NCBI RefSeq assembly: GCF_002259415.1
Contig: NZ_NPFY01000025.1
Location: forward strand, 1-64,000
DNA from: Rhodococcus sp. 14-2470-1b
GTDB taxonomy: Bacteria > Actinomycetota > Actinomycetes > Mycobacteriales > Mycobacteriaceae
Reading direction: 5' to 3'
DNA length: 64,000 nucleotides
Below, in pieces: positions 1-9,692 of the stretch. Numbering within the stretch: position 1 is the stretch's first letter; the number at the start of each line of letters is the position of its first letter. The position numbers were made by a program, and so were the translations under genes. The notes beneath the pieces are model-generated. The model saw only the letters and a program-made list of their open reading frames with translations, was not told the DNA's origin and made no database searches.

Positions 1-98
1 GCACCCACACCCACCAACCGGTGGACGGCTGCGAGATCGACTGAAATCAATCACACCGTGGCTCTAGAACGCGGTGGTCCGACTATCGGGGACCTGCC

Positions 99-614
99 AT
101 GGCCAATACCGAAGCGCGAATTCAGAAATGGGAGTCGCGGCTGCGGGCCTTCACGAAAAGGCGAGCTGAAGCAGGGCATCTACAGAAGGCGTTCCCCGGT
201 ATTGGTGAGCATCATGGTGAATTCCACTCACACGTCGATCTCGCGAAGTTGGCATTTGAGCTACACAAGCGTCTGGCGGTGGTGCAAGCGATCGAGCACG
301 CTCAGTTGAACCCTGGCAACGCGTTCGAACGGTTCAGCGGCGCACTGAGGGAGAGCAGTAAACGAGTGGACTTGCTACAGAATCGACTGAGCGACGTGCT
401 ACTTCGCCTGTCCAAACTGGAGGTCGATCGCTCCCACGGCGTGCGTGACTTCGTATTCAAATCGAGTGAGGTAGACACTATCCTCCGAACGTCTCGAAGT
501 GTTCGTGCACTGGGCGACAAAATTTCGAAACGCGATCACCGTGACGATGTCGCGATCGAAATCGCGCGAAAAAAGGACGGTTCGCTGGTTGTGATGCCTG
601 CCGTACCAGGCTGA
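99..614 (+). CDS. Hypothetical protein, 171 aa, helical
   Basis: I do not recognise this protein. It is basic at the N-terminus (WESRLRAFTKRRAEAGH) and otherwise mostly predicted helix, with a coiled-coil-like middle (residues about 85-120, LLQNRLSDVLLRLSKLEVD). No signal peptide or membrane segment is visible. The ATG at 99 gives a continuous frame with actinobacterial-looking codons; no good ribosome binding site stands before it. It converges on the alpha/beta hydrolase gene with only 14 bases between the two stops. Function unknown; its place at the edge of the defence island is the only hint. Confidence 0.5.
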   Translation: MANTEARIQKWESRLRAFTKRRAEAGHLQKAFPGIGEHHGEFHSHVDLAKLAFELHKRLAVVQAIEHAQLNPGNAFERFSGALRESSKRVDLLQNRLSDVLLRLSKLEVDRSHGVRDFVFKSSEVDTILRTSRSVRALGDKISKRDHRDDVAIEIARKKDGSLVVMPAVPG

Positions 615-628
615 TCCGCTCGCATAGC

Positions 629-2473
629 TCAGTCACGGTTCCATGCAGCCTTACGGGCGTTCTCCTCCATCGTTCGCGATTCCTTTTCGACGGCACGATT
701 CGTGTCTGCTTCTGCGGATACGAGTTCGGATGGCCCAAGGTTCTTGTCGAGCATGAACGCCATGAGTAGAGCCACTGTACGCTGGCCGACTCTGAGGGTT
801 TCCAGCTTGGGAGACTTGGGATCGCTGTACACGGCGAGCCGATTGATGCGTGCCGAGAGTTGGGACTCCAGTTCGGTGATGCTGTACCAGAGGCTTTCGT
901 CGTACTCCAGATCGAGTGATTTACGTGCATACTCCACGGCCACCCTCAAAACGAGAGCGTTGGAGTCGGCTACGGGCTCGACTGGTCCTCCACTGAAGGT
1001 TGCAGCCGAGGTTGCAACTGCCGCACCGGTGCCTGCCAGTCCGCCCAGCATTGCCAATCCGCCCACCATTCCGCCGGGTCCGAGCGCAGCGAGTCCGCTA
1101 GTCAGTGCAGCCGCGCCGAATACGCCCACAGGCGCCGCCAAGGCAAGTCCGACAGGCCCCGCAGCTATGATCGCCACGCCCGCCGCTGCGGTGAGCACAC
1201 GGCCCCAAGGTAGGCCGCCCTTGCGCCCGACGTGAGTTTGAACCTCTTCGATTGCGTTGCCGATCTTTATACCTGTCGACCGCTGAAAACCCAATGCGAC
1301 GGCGATGTCCGGCAGTGCCTCTTTAGGTGCGCGGTCGACGTTGATCTCGTAGGGCTCGACAAGGTTGGTGTGAGAGAGAACGACGAGTTCGGACACGGCA
1401 TCGTGTAGCGACCACCGATGAGGAAGTCGTGGGAGATCTCCGCGGGCGAGTTCGACGAGCTCCTGGGCCATCCCGGCGCCGCGTGTACCCGAGTCCATCT
1501 CGACTTGGGCGACGACTTCGTCCTGCTGGGCGGTCAAGGCGCTCGAATAGCGCACTGCGGCGTCCTCGTCTTTGATGTGACGCTGAACAGCGTGAGCGAA
1601 GTGCAGGGTAAGCAGAATTGCGGCTTCGTTGTCGGTCAGGCGGACGGCGAGGCCCCCGCCACGCACCGCAACGGAGTTGATCGGATACAAGGTCTGTGCA
1701 ATGAGTTTCGCAATCGAGGCATGACTCAAATACTTCTTCGACTCGTGGCTGCCCCCGATATCGACAGTGAAATCCTGTGCGCCTTGAAACGTCGCCGCCA
1801 ACCCACGACCGGCGGTCACTTTGTCACCAGTGTCGAGGAAGTTGGACCAATCATCTACCCGCTTGTACGGAAAACGTTTCAGCAGACGGTCGCTTCCGGC
1901 ATGAAGTGCTTTCGCACTGGCAGGGCTGCCGATGGTCACGAACCGCCGGACGTGCAAGCCCGGGTGCAGGTTGTCTAGCAAATCGATCGCCACGACACTA
2001 CCGAGGCTGTGCGCGATGAGGATGATCTCACCGGTGGCAGGAAGGTCGTCCAGAACATTCTTCAGAATCGCTCCGCGGAGACCTTCGTTCTGCATGTACC
2101 GCTTGACATGGGGGAGATCGAATAGGGGCATAGCTTTGATAGCGGCCTGCTGGACGAACGCAACAGGTGCGTCCGGAACCCGGGCGAAGCCGAACGTCCC
2201 GACCCCGGACTCGTACCCTAGAAACCTCTGAACTGCAGCTTGGCGACGCTCGAATGCGAGGCGGGCGTCGAGGTCATCCTTGGACTTGTACGTCACCGGC
2301 GGTAGCTTCGCCGAAATCCCAAAGGTCTCGAGCAGCGAGCGATATCGAGGGGCGATGATGCTGTGCGGATCGATTGAGGGATGACCAGCCTTCGCGAGTC
2401 CGCTGTTGAGGCCGTCAAGCCAGCCGCGTTCGGGATCCCCGTCTCCGAGACCATGCAGAAAGACAACCCTCAT
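629..2473 (-). CDS. Large alpha/beta hydrolase with a glycine/alanine-rich hydrophobic segment
   Basis: A 614-residue protein whose first 270 residues look like a serine lipase/esterase. It starts with the beta-strand/oxyanion pattern VVFLHGLGDGDPE and has a nucleophile elbow at about residues 154-158 (AHSLG, Ser156), where the first Gly of the usual GxSxG is Ala. A histidine follows in GGSHESKKY near residue 240. Residues about 425-495 are a long Gly/Ala-rich hydrophobic stretch able to insert in a membrane, followed by a charged helical tail ending in ENARKAAWNRD. A hydrolase joined to a membrane-active segment would suit an effector acting on lipid or at the membrane (inference). It is divergent from the helicase pair that starts at 2824. 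A housekeeping lipase remains possible. Confidence 0.6.
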   Translation of the reverse strand: MRVVFLHGLGDGDPERGWLDGLNSGLAKAGHPSIDPHSIIAPRYRSLLETFGISAKLPPVTYKSKDDLDARLAFERRQAAVQRFLGYESGVGTFGFARVPDAPVAFVQQAAIKAMPLFDLPHVKRYMQNEGLRGAILKNVLDDLPATGEIILIAHSLGSVVAIDLLDNLHPGLHVRRFVTIGSPASAKALHAGSDRLLKRFPYKRVDDWSNFLDTGDKVTAGRGLAATFQGAQDFTVDIGGSHESKKYLSHASIAKLIAQTLYPINSVAVRGGGLAVRLTDNEAAILLTLHFAHAVQRHIKDEDAAVRYSSALTAQQDEVVAQVEMDSGTRGAGMAQELVELARGDLPRLPHRWSLHDAVSELVVLSHTNLVEPYEINVDRAPKEALPDIAVALGFQRSTGIKIGNAIEEVQTHVGRKGGLPWGRVLTAAAGVAIIAAGPVGLALAAPVGVFGAAALTSGLAALGPGGMVGGLAMLGGLAGTGAAVATSAATFSGGPVEPVADSNALVLRVAVEYARKSLDLEYDESLWYSITELESQLSARINRLAVYSDPKSPKLETLRVGQRTVALLMAFMLDKNLGPSELVSAEADTNRAVEKESRTMEENARKAAWNRD

Positions 2474-2823
2474 TCGTCCGGCGCTCCTCTGCGGCGATGG
2501 ATTCGGCGCGGCACGCCTCGGTGCCCCACTATGCCCGACATTGTCATATGCTCCGCGACTTCAGTGTTGGGGATGTGTCGGCTCCCGACGTGAGTCCTGG
2601 TCGAAACCCATATTTCATTCACGTGAATGAATTAATAACTGACTGCGCAAGCCGCTCGGTATCAATCCCGTAGCTGTTTGGCAGAAACATGCTGATGAGG
2701 CGGTGTTTTCGCCGACACCCCAATGGTTTGCGTGGATGCGGCGGTTGTAGGGCATCGGAGAGTTTGTCACCCACTCCCTATAAGTTGAGTCCTGTTCAAG
2801 TAAGGGTGAAATGTGAGGGTCTG
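2474..2823. other. Intergenic region between divergent hydrolase and helicase genes
   Basis: This 350-base stretch separates two divergent genes and should carry both promoters. The only clear structure is the perfect 18-base palindrome at 2614-2631. The sequence around it (2610-2645) is markedly A/T-rich for this genome. No RNA gene or credible small coding frame was seen; an open frame reaching back to 2689 is upstream read-through of the helicase frame. Confidence 0.6.
2614..2631. promoter_or_regulatory. Perfect 18-bp palindrome, candidate operator
   Basis: TTCATTCACGTGAATGAA equals its own reverse complement. It lies 193 bases upstream of the SF1 helicase start and 141 bases upstream of the divergent hydrolase start. 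A related element sits at 35369-35386 before the Hhe/BREX operon (14 of 18 bases identical). Palindromes of this size are typical binding sites for dimeric repressors. No obvious cognate regulator gene lies beside it. Confidence 0.55.
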
Positions 2824-5800
2824 ATGTCGGCAGTGGATGACAGTGAGCTCCGCGGACGGGTACGCCGTTTGCTGGAGTTCCTGCGCGAGACGGTGGGTGC
2901 CCAGTCGAAGCCGATTCGAGAGTACGGCGTCGACGCCCGGGTCGAGTGGCTGTTCGACGATGCGCGCCCACTCGATGTCAATACCGATGTTGCACCCGGT
3001 GACGTTGCGGTTCGCATTCCCCGCACCAGCATCGAGCAGCCACCGGGCCTTCCTGCGGAACTCGAGCCGTGGATCGACGAGACCACCACCCCGCCCACCG
3101 TCAAAGCCCACGCACCCGCCGAGGCCCACGAGTGGCTTCGAGGGTGGACCGGCTGGGCTGTCGAAGACGCCACACGTCGCCCGTTCGCCGAGCTCTTCCG
3201 ATCCGTCGACCTCATGCTCCACGACCTCGGCACCCAGCCCGAGGCCTTCGAACTCGTCATCGCCTCCGGGTACTTGAACGCCACTGTCGGTGACCAGCAG
3301 ATCGCCACACACCTCATCACCCAGCAGGCCAGCATCACCCGCGAGGAGTCGACGGGAGATCTACTGGTCACCGTCGCACCCGCCAGCACGCCCCGCCTCG
3401 AAGACGTGCAGGTCCTGCTGGATCTGAAGGGCTTCGACCGCGTGGGCTCGAAATCCCTGCATCGCAGCCTGTCCGAGCTTGTCTCCTCGTCGCTGTCGTC
3501 GGACATTCCGCGGTTGCTCGGCCAGTGGGCCACCTCGGCGTTGACGCAACCGCTGACCATCATCGCCGATCACGAGAAGCCGATCGGCTCCACCGCAGAC
3601 ACCCTGCGTATGTCGCCCGCCCTCGTTCTGCGTAAGCGTGGTTCCTACGCGCTCGTGTCCTACTACGACGCCATGCTCGCAGCGCTGGACAACGGTGCGC
3701 CTGTGCCTGTCGGGCTCTCGCACCTCGTGGAGGGCCACGACGAGAGCGCACGCGCAGACTGGCTCGGCGACAACATCAGCGACACACCCAGTGCCGAGCC
3801 TCTGTTCCCGCTGCCCGCGAATCGCGCCCAGGCCGGCATCTACAACCGCGTCATGAACGACACCGGCGTCGTCGTCGAAGGCCCTCCCGGCACCGGCAAG
3901 ACCCACACCATCGCAAACCTCATGTCCGCGTTGATGGCTCAAGGTCAGCGCATCCTCGTGACCAGCGAAAAGGCACAGGCGCTGCGCGTCCTCAAGGACA
4001 AGTTGCCTGCCGAGCTGCAGGACCTCTGCGTCTCCGTCACCGATATGGCGCGTGGGGGATCGGCCGAGCTCGACCAAAGCGTCTCGACCATCGCGAACCG
4101 CAAAGCCGTATTCGACGCCGCCGAGTCCGCCAAGACGATCAAAGCACTCGAAAACAAGCGCTACAGCGCCAAGGAACAACGCCACAAGCTCAAAGAGCAG
4201 ATGCGCGTTGCCCGATCGTCCGAAGCCGAGATCCACACGCCGTCGCCCACCTACTCGGGCACGCTCGCGACGATCGTCGGCAGACTCAACACGCAACAGC
4301 CGGACCTGGGCTGGATCCCCGGCCCGCTGCACGCCGAGCACCCGCCCTTCAACGACGCAGCGTTCGCGTCGCTGTTTCGGGGCGTTGGACCGAATCCGGC
4401 CGTGCCGTCGATCGACGACGTGCGCGCGCTGTGCGCACGGGCCCACAGCTCACCCAGGCTGCTCCCAGCCCTCGACGACGTCGATCAGACTCAGCTTCAC
4501 TACATCCGCCCGTCCGCGCAGGCCCTCGCCGATCGTGCGCGGGCCGTCGAGAGCTTCGGCCCGGCCTATCGAACTCTCGCCGACGGCATCCTCGCCGGCT
4601 CGCTCGGACCCGCCTGGTCCCGCGCCCAGACCGTCTCGGCGATGCTATCCGTCGCCGTCAGCGCCGACGCGTCCGTCGGGTCGCATGAGGTCACGACGGC
4701 CGTCACCTCGCGTCAGGCACTCAATGCGTTCGACGGGTTGGCGCGGCTCCACGAGACCGGTCAGGCAGGTCCCGACGCACGTCGGGCGGTGGATCAGCTA
4801 GACGCGCGAGCCAGTGTCGACGGCGTCGACCCAACGGACGCAACTGGACTGCGGTTGGTCGCCGAACACCTGCGGTCACTCGTCGCCGTCGAGGATGCGG
4901 CAAACCTGTTGCGCACGATTGATATCGAACTACCCAGTACCGGCGTCGACGGCCGCCGCCTGCGCGTCGACACCCTCGGCACGGTCTGGAATCAGGTCGT
5001 CGCCACTGGCAGCGTTGTGATCGCTCGCGACGAGCTCGTCGCAGCGTTGGGTGCCGTCGTGCCTGCGGTGCCGCAGGTGACAACCCTCGCCGACGCGCTC
5101 GCCCTCGCCGACGAGATCACCGGTCTCACCGATGGCTCCGACGCCTCTGCGGCACGCGCGTCGCTCGACGACGTTGCAGACCGCCTGGCCCGAGAGGTAC
5201 CGAACTCCGACTACCTGGTCGCCGCCCTGCGATCGGCCGACGCCGACACCTACGAGCGACTCGCGAGCGAGCTGCAGCCCGTCGCGAACGCTGGGCTCCT
5301 CGATGTTCTCACCGAGCAGGCACCGAGCCTCGCCCGCGCAGTGGCCGAGGATAGCGCCGCCGACCGGGCCTCACGGGCAACCACATTCGGCAAAGCATGG
5401 ACGTGGCGATGGACCAAGCAGTGGGCGGAGAGTCGCCAGCAGCCCGACGAGAACGACAACCTGGACGACGATCTCGACGCCCTCGACGCGGAAATCTCCT
5501 CACTCACGGCCAAACTCGCCGCCGAGCAGGCGTGGCAGGAATGCTTGCAGCGCATGACCAATCGAGAGGTCACCGCCCTACGCGCCTATCAGGAAAACAT
5601 GTCGAACGCAGGGCTCGGCACCAGCAGCCTCGCGCAGCGGTATCGCGTCGCAGCTCGTGCGGCGATGCAGGATGCGCAGACGGTGGTGCCTGCGTGGGTC
5701 ATGCCTATGGCGCAAGTGCTGTCGTCGATTCCGCCGCAGCAGAACGCGTTCGACGTCGTCATCGTCGACGAGGCCAGCCAGTCCGAGGTCACCAGCCTGC

Positions 5801-7728
5801 TGCTGATGTGGCTGGCGCCGAAGATCATCCTCGTCGGCGACGACAAGCAGTGCGCCCCTCCGGGCATCAAGAACTACACGCTGCAGTCGGTGTTGGAACG
5901 GCTCGACGACCTGCTCTCGGACGTCCCGGTCAGCACCCGCATGATGCTCACTCCCAAGTCGAGTCTGTTCACGTTGCTGCGTGCCCGGTTCGGCGACATC
6001 GTCCGCATGCGCGAGCACTACCGATCCATGCCGGAAATCATCGAGTGGTCGTCGACGCAGTTCTACAGGGACATGCCGCTCGTGCCCGTGCGGCAGTTCG
6101 GAGCGGATCGGCTTGCACCGCTGCGCAGTACCTTCGTCGACGACGCCACCACGGCCGGCTCGAGCACCAGGTTGACGAATCCGGCCGAGGCGCAGGCACT
6201 CGTCGACCAGCTCGTTGTCTGTCTCGCAGAACCGGACTACGTCGACAAGACCTTCGGCGTCGCAGTGCTGCAAAGTGCTGCGCAGGCGGACCTGATTCGG
6301 TCGCTGCTGTTCGAGCGCGTTCCGTCCGAGCAGATCGACGAGCGACGCATCCGCGTCGGCACCCCGCCCGACTTCCAGGGCGACGAGCGCGACGTAATGT
6401 TTCTGTCGATGGTCGTCGCACCCGGCTCGTCGTCGAACGCAATGACCGCCGACCTCTTCAAGCGCCGGTTCAACGTTGCGGCCTCGCGTGCGCGGGACCA
6501 GCTGTGGCTGTTCCACTCCGTCACGGCCGACAGTCTGTCGGCGACGGATCTACGACGGTCGCTGCTGTCCTACGTCGAAGCGTCGCCGACGGTTCCGGTG
6601 CCCGCGATGCCGTCGTCGGTCTCGGCGGACAGTCCGCATCCGGACTTCGGATCGCTCTTCGAGCAGCAGGTCTTCCTCGCGCTGCGTGAGCGTGGGTATC
6701 ACGTCAACCCCCGTGTCGACGTCAACGAGATGACGATCGATCTCGTCGTCACCGGTGCTGCGGTGCGCGTGGCGATCGAATGCGACGACGACACCGAGGT
6801 CGACGCCTACGAGCTCATGGACCGTATGGAGCGCGAGTTCGAACTGCGCCGCAGCGGATGGGTGTTCCATCGTGTGCGGGCGTCGGACTTCGCCCTCGAC
6901 CGTGAGCGGGTGCTCGACACCATCACCGAGATCCTGGACTCGGTGGGCGTCCTGCCCGACGAGGTGGCGGTGGTCGTCGAGGGTGCCGGGACGTCATTGT
7001 GGTCGCCGATCGAGCTTGTCCGTGACGCCGACGATGCCGATGCCGACGACGAGGTGATCGAGCTCGCGATCGGCGAAGAGCCGGCGCCGTCGCGGACAGT
7101 CGATGTCGATCTTGCGCCGTTGCCCGAGGTCATCGAGACAACCGACGAGCCCGAGGACCTGGACGAACCCGAGGACCACTTCGAGTACGCCGAGGACGAG
7201 GCTCCCGTCGAGCCCGAACCGAAAACGGCTCGGACGATGCCGCGCGAGGACCTCATTGCGGCCATTCGGTATTCGCAGAAGCGCAACAAGTTCTCCGTCG
7301 CCCAGACCGTCGAGGACTGTGAAGTCACACCCGAGGCCGTCCAGGAAGCACTCGCGGAGATCACGTCTCGCGACGATGCGCTGAGGGCGTCGAAGAAAAG
7401 ACCGCCGGCTCCGACGCCGGACGTTATGCCGCGCAAGCGTCGTACATCGGGTGTTTCGAGTGAGCCGGCCGTAGTGTCCGGAAGTCGTTCATTGCAAGCC
7501 GAGTTGGATGCGCTACCGGTTGCGTCGTGGGCAGGTGCTCGTGAGATCGCGGTGGCGGCGGCTCGGCCGACTGCGCCGTTGACGTTGGAGCGGTGTCAGA
7601 GGGTGACGGGGTTGTCGGGGACGAAGGCGGATCAGTTGTTGGCTGACCTGGTGGTGACTCGAAAGCTGGTCAGACGTAAGCGCGATGGTGTGGAGGAATG
7701 GGTGCGGCCGCAGGGGTTGACGCTATGA
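2824..7728 (+). CDS. SF1 helicase with C-terminal restriction-endonuclease-like domain (defence)
   Basis: A 1634-residue protein. After an N-terminal region of about 330 residues comes a split superfamily 1 (Upf1/Dna2-type) helicase: Walker A GPPGTGKTHTIANL near residue 352, Walker B IVDEASQ near 979, the QGDERDVMFLS motif near 1181 and NVAASRARDQLWLF (motif VI) near 1220. Residues about 1274-1345 (FEQQVFLALRERGYHV...ID...AIECDDD) resemble the Vsr/MTES_1575 family of PD-(D/E)XK-like nucleases. An acidic linker follows (about 1400-1470), and the C-terminus looks like a winged helix (VTGLSGTKADQLLADLVV). The ATG at 2824 follows a weak GTGAGG; the frame is open further upstream, but that part is not convincing. 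Its stop overlaps the start of the SF2 helicase (ATGA), so the two are coupled. The likely role is degradation or unwinding of invading DNA (inference). Confidence 0.8.
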   Translation: MSAVDDSELRGRVRRLLEFLRETVGAQSKPIREYGVDARVEWLFDDARPLDVNTDVAPGDVAVRIPRTSIEQPPGLPAELEPWIDETTTPPTVKAHAPAEAHEWLRGWTGWAVEDATRRPFAELFRSVDLMLHDLGTQPEAFELVIASGYLNATVGDQQIATHLITQQASITREESTGDLLVTVAPASTPRLEDVQVLLDLKGFDRVGSKSLHRSLSELVSSSLSSDIPRLLGQWATSALTQPLTIIADHEKPIGSTADTLRMSPALVLRKRGSYALVSYYDAMLAALDNGAPVPVGLSHLVEGHDESARADWLGDNISDTPSAEPLFPLPANRAQAGIYNRVMNDTGVVVEGPPGTGKTHTIANLMSALMAQGQRILVTSEKAQALRVLKDKLPAELQDLCVSVTDMARGGSAELDQSVSTIANRKAVFDAAESAKTIKALENKRYSAKEQRHKLKEQMRVARSSEAEIHTPSPTYSGTLATIVGRLNTQQPDLGWIPGPLHAEHPPFNDAAFASLFRGVGPNPAVPSIDDVRALCARAHSSPRLLPALDDVDQTQLHYIRPSAQALADRARAVESFGPAYRTLADGILAGSLGPAWSRAQTVSAMLSVAVSADASVGSHEVTTAVTSRQALNAFDGLARLHETGQAGPDARRAVDQLDARASVDGVDPTDATGLRLVAEHLRSLVAVEDAANLLRTIDIELPSTGVDGRRLRVDTLGTVWNQVVATGSVVIARDELVAALGAVVPAVPQVTTLADALALADEITGLTDGSDASAARASLDDVADRLAREVPNSDYLVAALRSADADTYERLASELQPVANAGLLDVLTEQAPSLARAVAEDSAADRASRATTFGKAWTWRWTKQWAESRQQPDENDNLDDDLDALDAEISSLTAKLAAEQAWQECLQRMTNREVTALRAYQENMSNAGLGTSSLAQRYRVAARAAMQDAQTVVPAWVMPMAQVLSSIPPQQNAFDVVIVDEASQSEVTSLLLMWLAPKIILVGDDKQCAPPGIKNYTLQSVLERLDDLLSDVPVSTRMMLTPKSSLFTLLRARFGDIVRMREHYRSMPEIIEWSSTQFYRDMPLVPVRQFGADRLAPLRSTFVDDATTAGSSTRLTNPAEAQALVDQLVVCLAEPDYVDKTFGVAVLQSAAQADLIRSLLFERVPSEQIDERRIRVGTPPDFQGDERDVMFLSMVVAPGSSSNAMTADLFKRRFNVAASRARDQLWLFHSVTADSLSATDLRRSLLSYVEASPTVPVPAMPSSVSADSPHPDFGSLFEQQVFLALRERGYHVNPRVDVNEMTIDLVVTGAAVRVAIECDDDTEVDAYELMDRMEREFELRRSGWVFHRVRASDFALDRERVLDTITEILDSVGVLPDEVAVVVEGAGTSLWSPIELVRDADDADADDEVIELAIGEEPAPSRTVDVDLAPLPEVIETTDEPEDLDEPEDHFEYAEDEAPVEPEPKTARTMPREDLIAAIRYSQKRNKFSVAQTVEDCEVTPEAVQEALAEITSRDDALRASKKRPPAPTPDVMPRKRRTSGVSSEPAVVSGSRSLQAELDALPVASWAGAREIAVAAARPTAPLTLERCQRVTGLSGTKADQLLADLVVTRKLVRRKRDGVEEWVRPQGLTL

Positions 7729-9413
7729 CACAGGTGGTGAACCGGTCCGAGGGTTTGCGGGACTGGCAGAAGGAAGCGTTCGACGCCTGGGTGTCGTCGG
7801 GCTATCGCGCGATCGTCGAGGCAGTCACCGGTACCGGGAAGACACATGTGGGTTTGGCGGCGACGCTGGATTCGGTGAGTCGTGGTCGTCAGGTATTGGT
7901 GGTGGTGCCGAGTATCGATCTGCTCGAGCAGTGGTACACGGCGATGGCGAAGGCGTTGCCGAGTGTGCGGATCGGGCGGCGGGGGAACGGGCACAACGAC
8001 ACGTTCCGTCAGTACGACGTGTTGATCACGACGATTCAGTCGGCGATCCGGCCTGGTGCGCCGATGCCGCGCACCGGTGCACTGCTCGTGGCCGACGAGG
8101 TGCATCGCTACGGGGCTGGTTCGTTTGCGAAGGTGCTGATCAATCGGTTCGAGGAGCGGCTCGGGTTGACGGCGACGTTGGAGCGTCAGGACGACGGTGT
8201 CGACACGCATCTGATGCCGTACTTCGAGAACCTGGTCAAGGGCTGCGATGCGGCGCGGGGGAGGCGTGACGGGATCCTGGCGCCGGTGCGGGTGATGACG
8301 GTGGCGGTGCCGTTCTCCGCGGAGGAGGCGTCGAAGTTCCAGGACCTGGACGAGAAGGCGAAGTCTCTGCGTAACACGCTGATGTACGACTATGGCTGTG
8401 CTGCTGAGCCGTTCGGTGAGTTCATGAAGAACGTGGTGGATCTGAGCAAGGAGCGGCATCTGCCGGCGAGCCGGGTGGCGAGCCGGTATCTGTCGGCGTT
8501 CAGTAAGCGGCGGGCGTTGTTGGCGGACTGTGAGGGCAAATTGCAGGCGTTGGCGGCGATCACGCCGGGCCTTGCGAAGTCGGAGCGTGCGATCGTGTTC
8601 TCAGAGACGAAGGATTCCGCGGCGCAGGGTGCAAAGGTGCTCAAGGCCGGTGGGGTGGCGGCGCATCAGTATTCGAGTCATCTGGATCGGGTGGGTCGGA
8701 CTCGGATCCTGAAGCAGTTCCGTAGTGGTGAGTTGACGTCTCTAGTGGCGCCGCGGGTGCTGGATGAGGGAATCGATGTGCCGGCGGTGGATGTCGGGGT
8801 GATCATCGCAAGCAGTTCGTCGAAGCGCCAGATGATTCAGCGGATGGGGCGGATTCTGCGGCTCAAGCCTGATGGTCGGCCTGCGGCGTTCGTGATCATG
8901 TATGTGGCGGGGACGAACGAGGATCCGTCGCTGGGTGCGCATGAGGCGTTTCTGGATGAGCTGACGGGTGTGGCGGAGGAGGTCGTGGACGTCGAGCTGG
9001 CTGATGCGGGTGCGGTGTTGGCGAGTTGGTTGGATCAGTCGGCGCCGATTCTGCCGAAGCCTCCGGTGGAGCTGACGCCGATCGAGCCGATTGTGATTCC
9101 GCAGTCGAAGATGGTGCCGACGACGGTGTCTGCGGCGAGGACGAAGACGGTGAAGGAGGTTCTGTCGGAGGCGCAGTACGGGACGCCCGATCAGTTGGAT
9201 GGGATTCTGCGGTGCATGGCTGCGATCGATGTGAGGGAGGCGTCGGTGTTGATCCGGCGATACGGGATCGACGGGGCGAAGCCGCGGACGTTGTCCCAGG
9301 TGGCGGCGGAGATGAATCTCAAGCGGATGCTCATCGAAAGCCTCGAAAAGCGGGGGTTGAAGTCGTTGGAGAGGGAGGCGGGCAGATCCCTGAGCGCGGT
9401 TCTGGCATTTTAA
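7725..9413 (+). CDS. DEAD/DEAH-type SF2 helicase, partner of the SF1 helicase-nuclease
   Basis: A 562-residue superfamily 2 helicase. It has a Q-motif-like N-terminus (LRDWQKEAFDAW), Walker A GTGKTH near residue 35, DEVH (motif II, ADEVHRYG) near 123, motif III LTATLER, and motif VI QRMGRILRLKPDG near 372. The C-terminal 70 residues look like a sigma-region-4-like helix-turn-helix (RRYGIDGAKPRTLSQVAAEM). The ATG at 7725 overlaps the upstream stop as ATGA; an earlier in-frame ATG at 7698 would overlap more and is less likely. DEVH-type ATPases of the XPB/RadD/type III restriction group translocate on nucleic acid. Pairing with an SF1 helicase-nuclease suggests a two-gene DNA-processing defence unit (inference). 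Confidence 0.82.
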   Translation: MTQVVNRSEGLRDWQKEAFDAWVSSGYRAIVEAVTGTGKTHVGLAATLDSVSRGRQVLVVVPSIDLLEQWYTAMAKALPSVRIGRRGNGHNDTFRQYDVLITTIQSAIRPGAPMPRTGALLVADEVHRYGAGSFAKVLINRFEERLGLTATLERQDDGVDTHLMPYFENLVKGCDAARGRRDGILAPVRVMTVAVPFSAEEASKFQDLDEKAKSLRNTLMYDYGCAAEPFGEFMKNVVDLSKERHLPASRVASRYLSAFSKRRALLADCEGKLQALAAITPGLAKSERAIVFSETKDSAAQGAKVLKAGGVAAHQYSSHLDRVGRTRILKQFRSGELTSLVAPRVLDEGIDVPAVDVGVIIASSSSKRQMIQRMGRILRLKPDGRPAAFVIMYVAGTNEDPSLGAHEAFLDELTGVAEEVVDVELADAGAVLASWLDQSAPILPKPPVELTPIEPIVIPQSKMVPTTVSAARTKTVKEVLSEAQYGTPDQLDGILRCMAAIDVREASVLIRRYGIDGAKPRTLSQVAAEMNLKRMLIESLEKRGLKSLEREAGRSLSAVLAF

Positions 9414-9692
9414 AGCCACCTCAAACGAATATAACCTCCCTGGCAGTGTTCGCTCTCGCTACGGTCCCAGTTTTAGTGCAGTGGTCAGGTCGGCAAGAGT
9501 CCGTTTCGCACCTTATCGGCCAGTTCTCTGCTTGCTCTAAAATGAAAAATCTTCTCGGCTGAGGCATCCTGCAACAAGTGACTAGCTCGATGTTTCGCTG
9601 GTATCGACATCATTTGAGAGGACCGTGGCGTTGACGGTGCTGACGGCTGGTTGTATCGGCATTCACCAAGACTGTTCACTGCAATAAGAGCA

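Noticed and set aside
2689-2823. Upstream extension of the SF1 helicase start
   Set aside because: The extra 45 residues are Arg/Cys-rich and unlike the conserved N-terminus; ATG at 2824 is a better start.
5397-6689. Long open frames antisense or out of frame to the SF1 helicase (also 5578-6516)
   Set aside because: Arg/Ala/Pro-rich low-complexity translations produced by high GC; the helicase frame has all motifs over the same bases.
9485-9679. 64-codon minus-strand frame between the SF2 helicase and methyltransferase genes
   Set aside because: No ribosome site, no protein-like pattern; the region is probably a simple convergent spacer.
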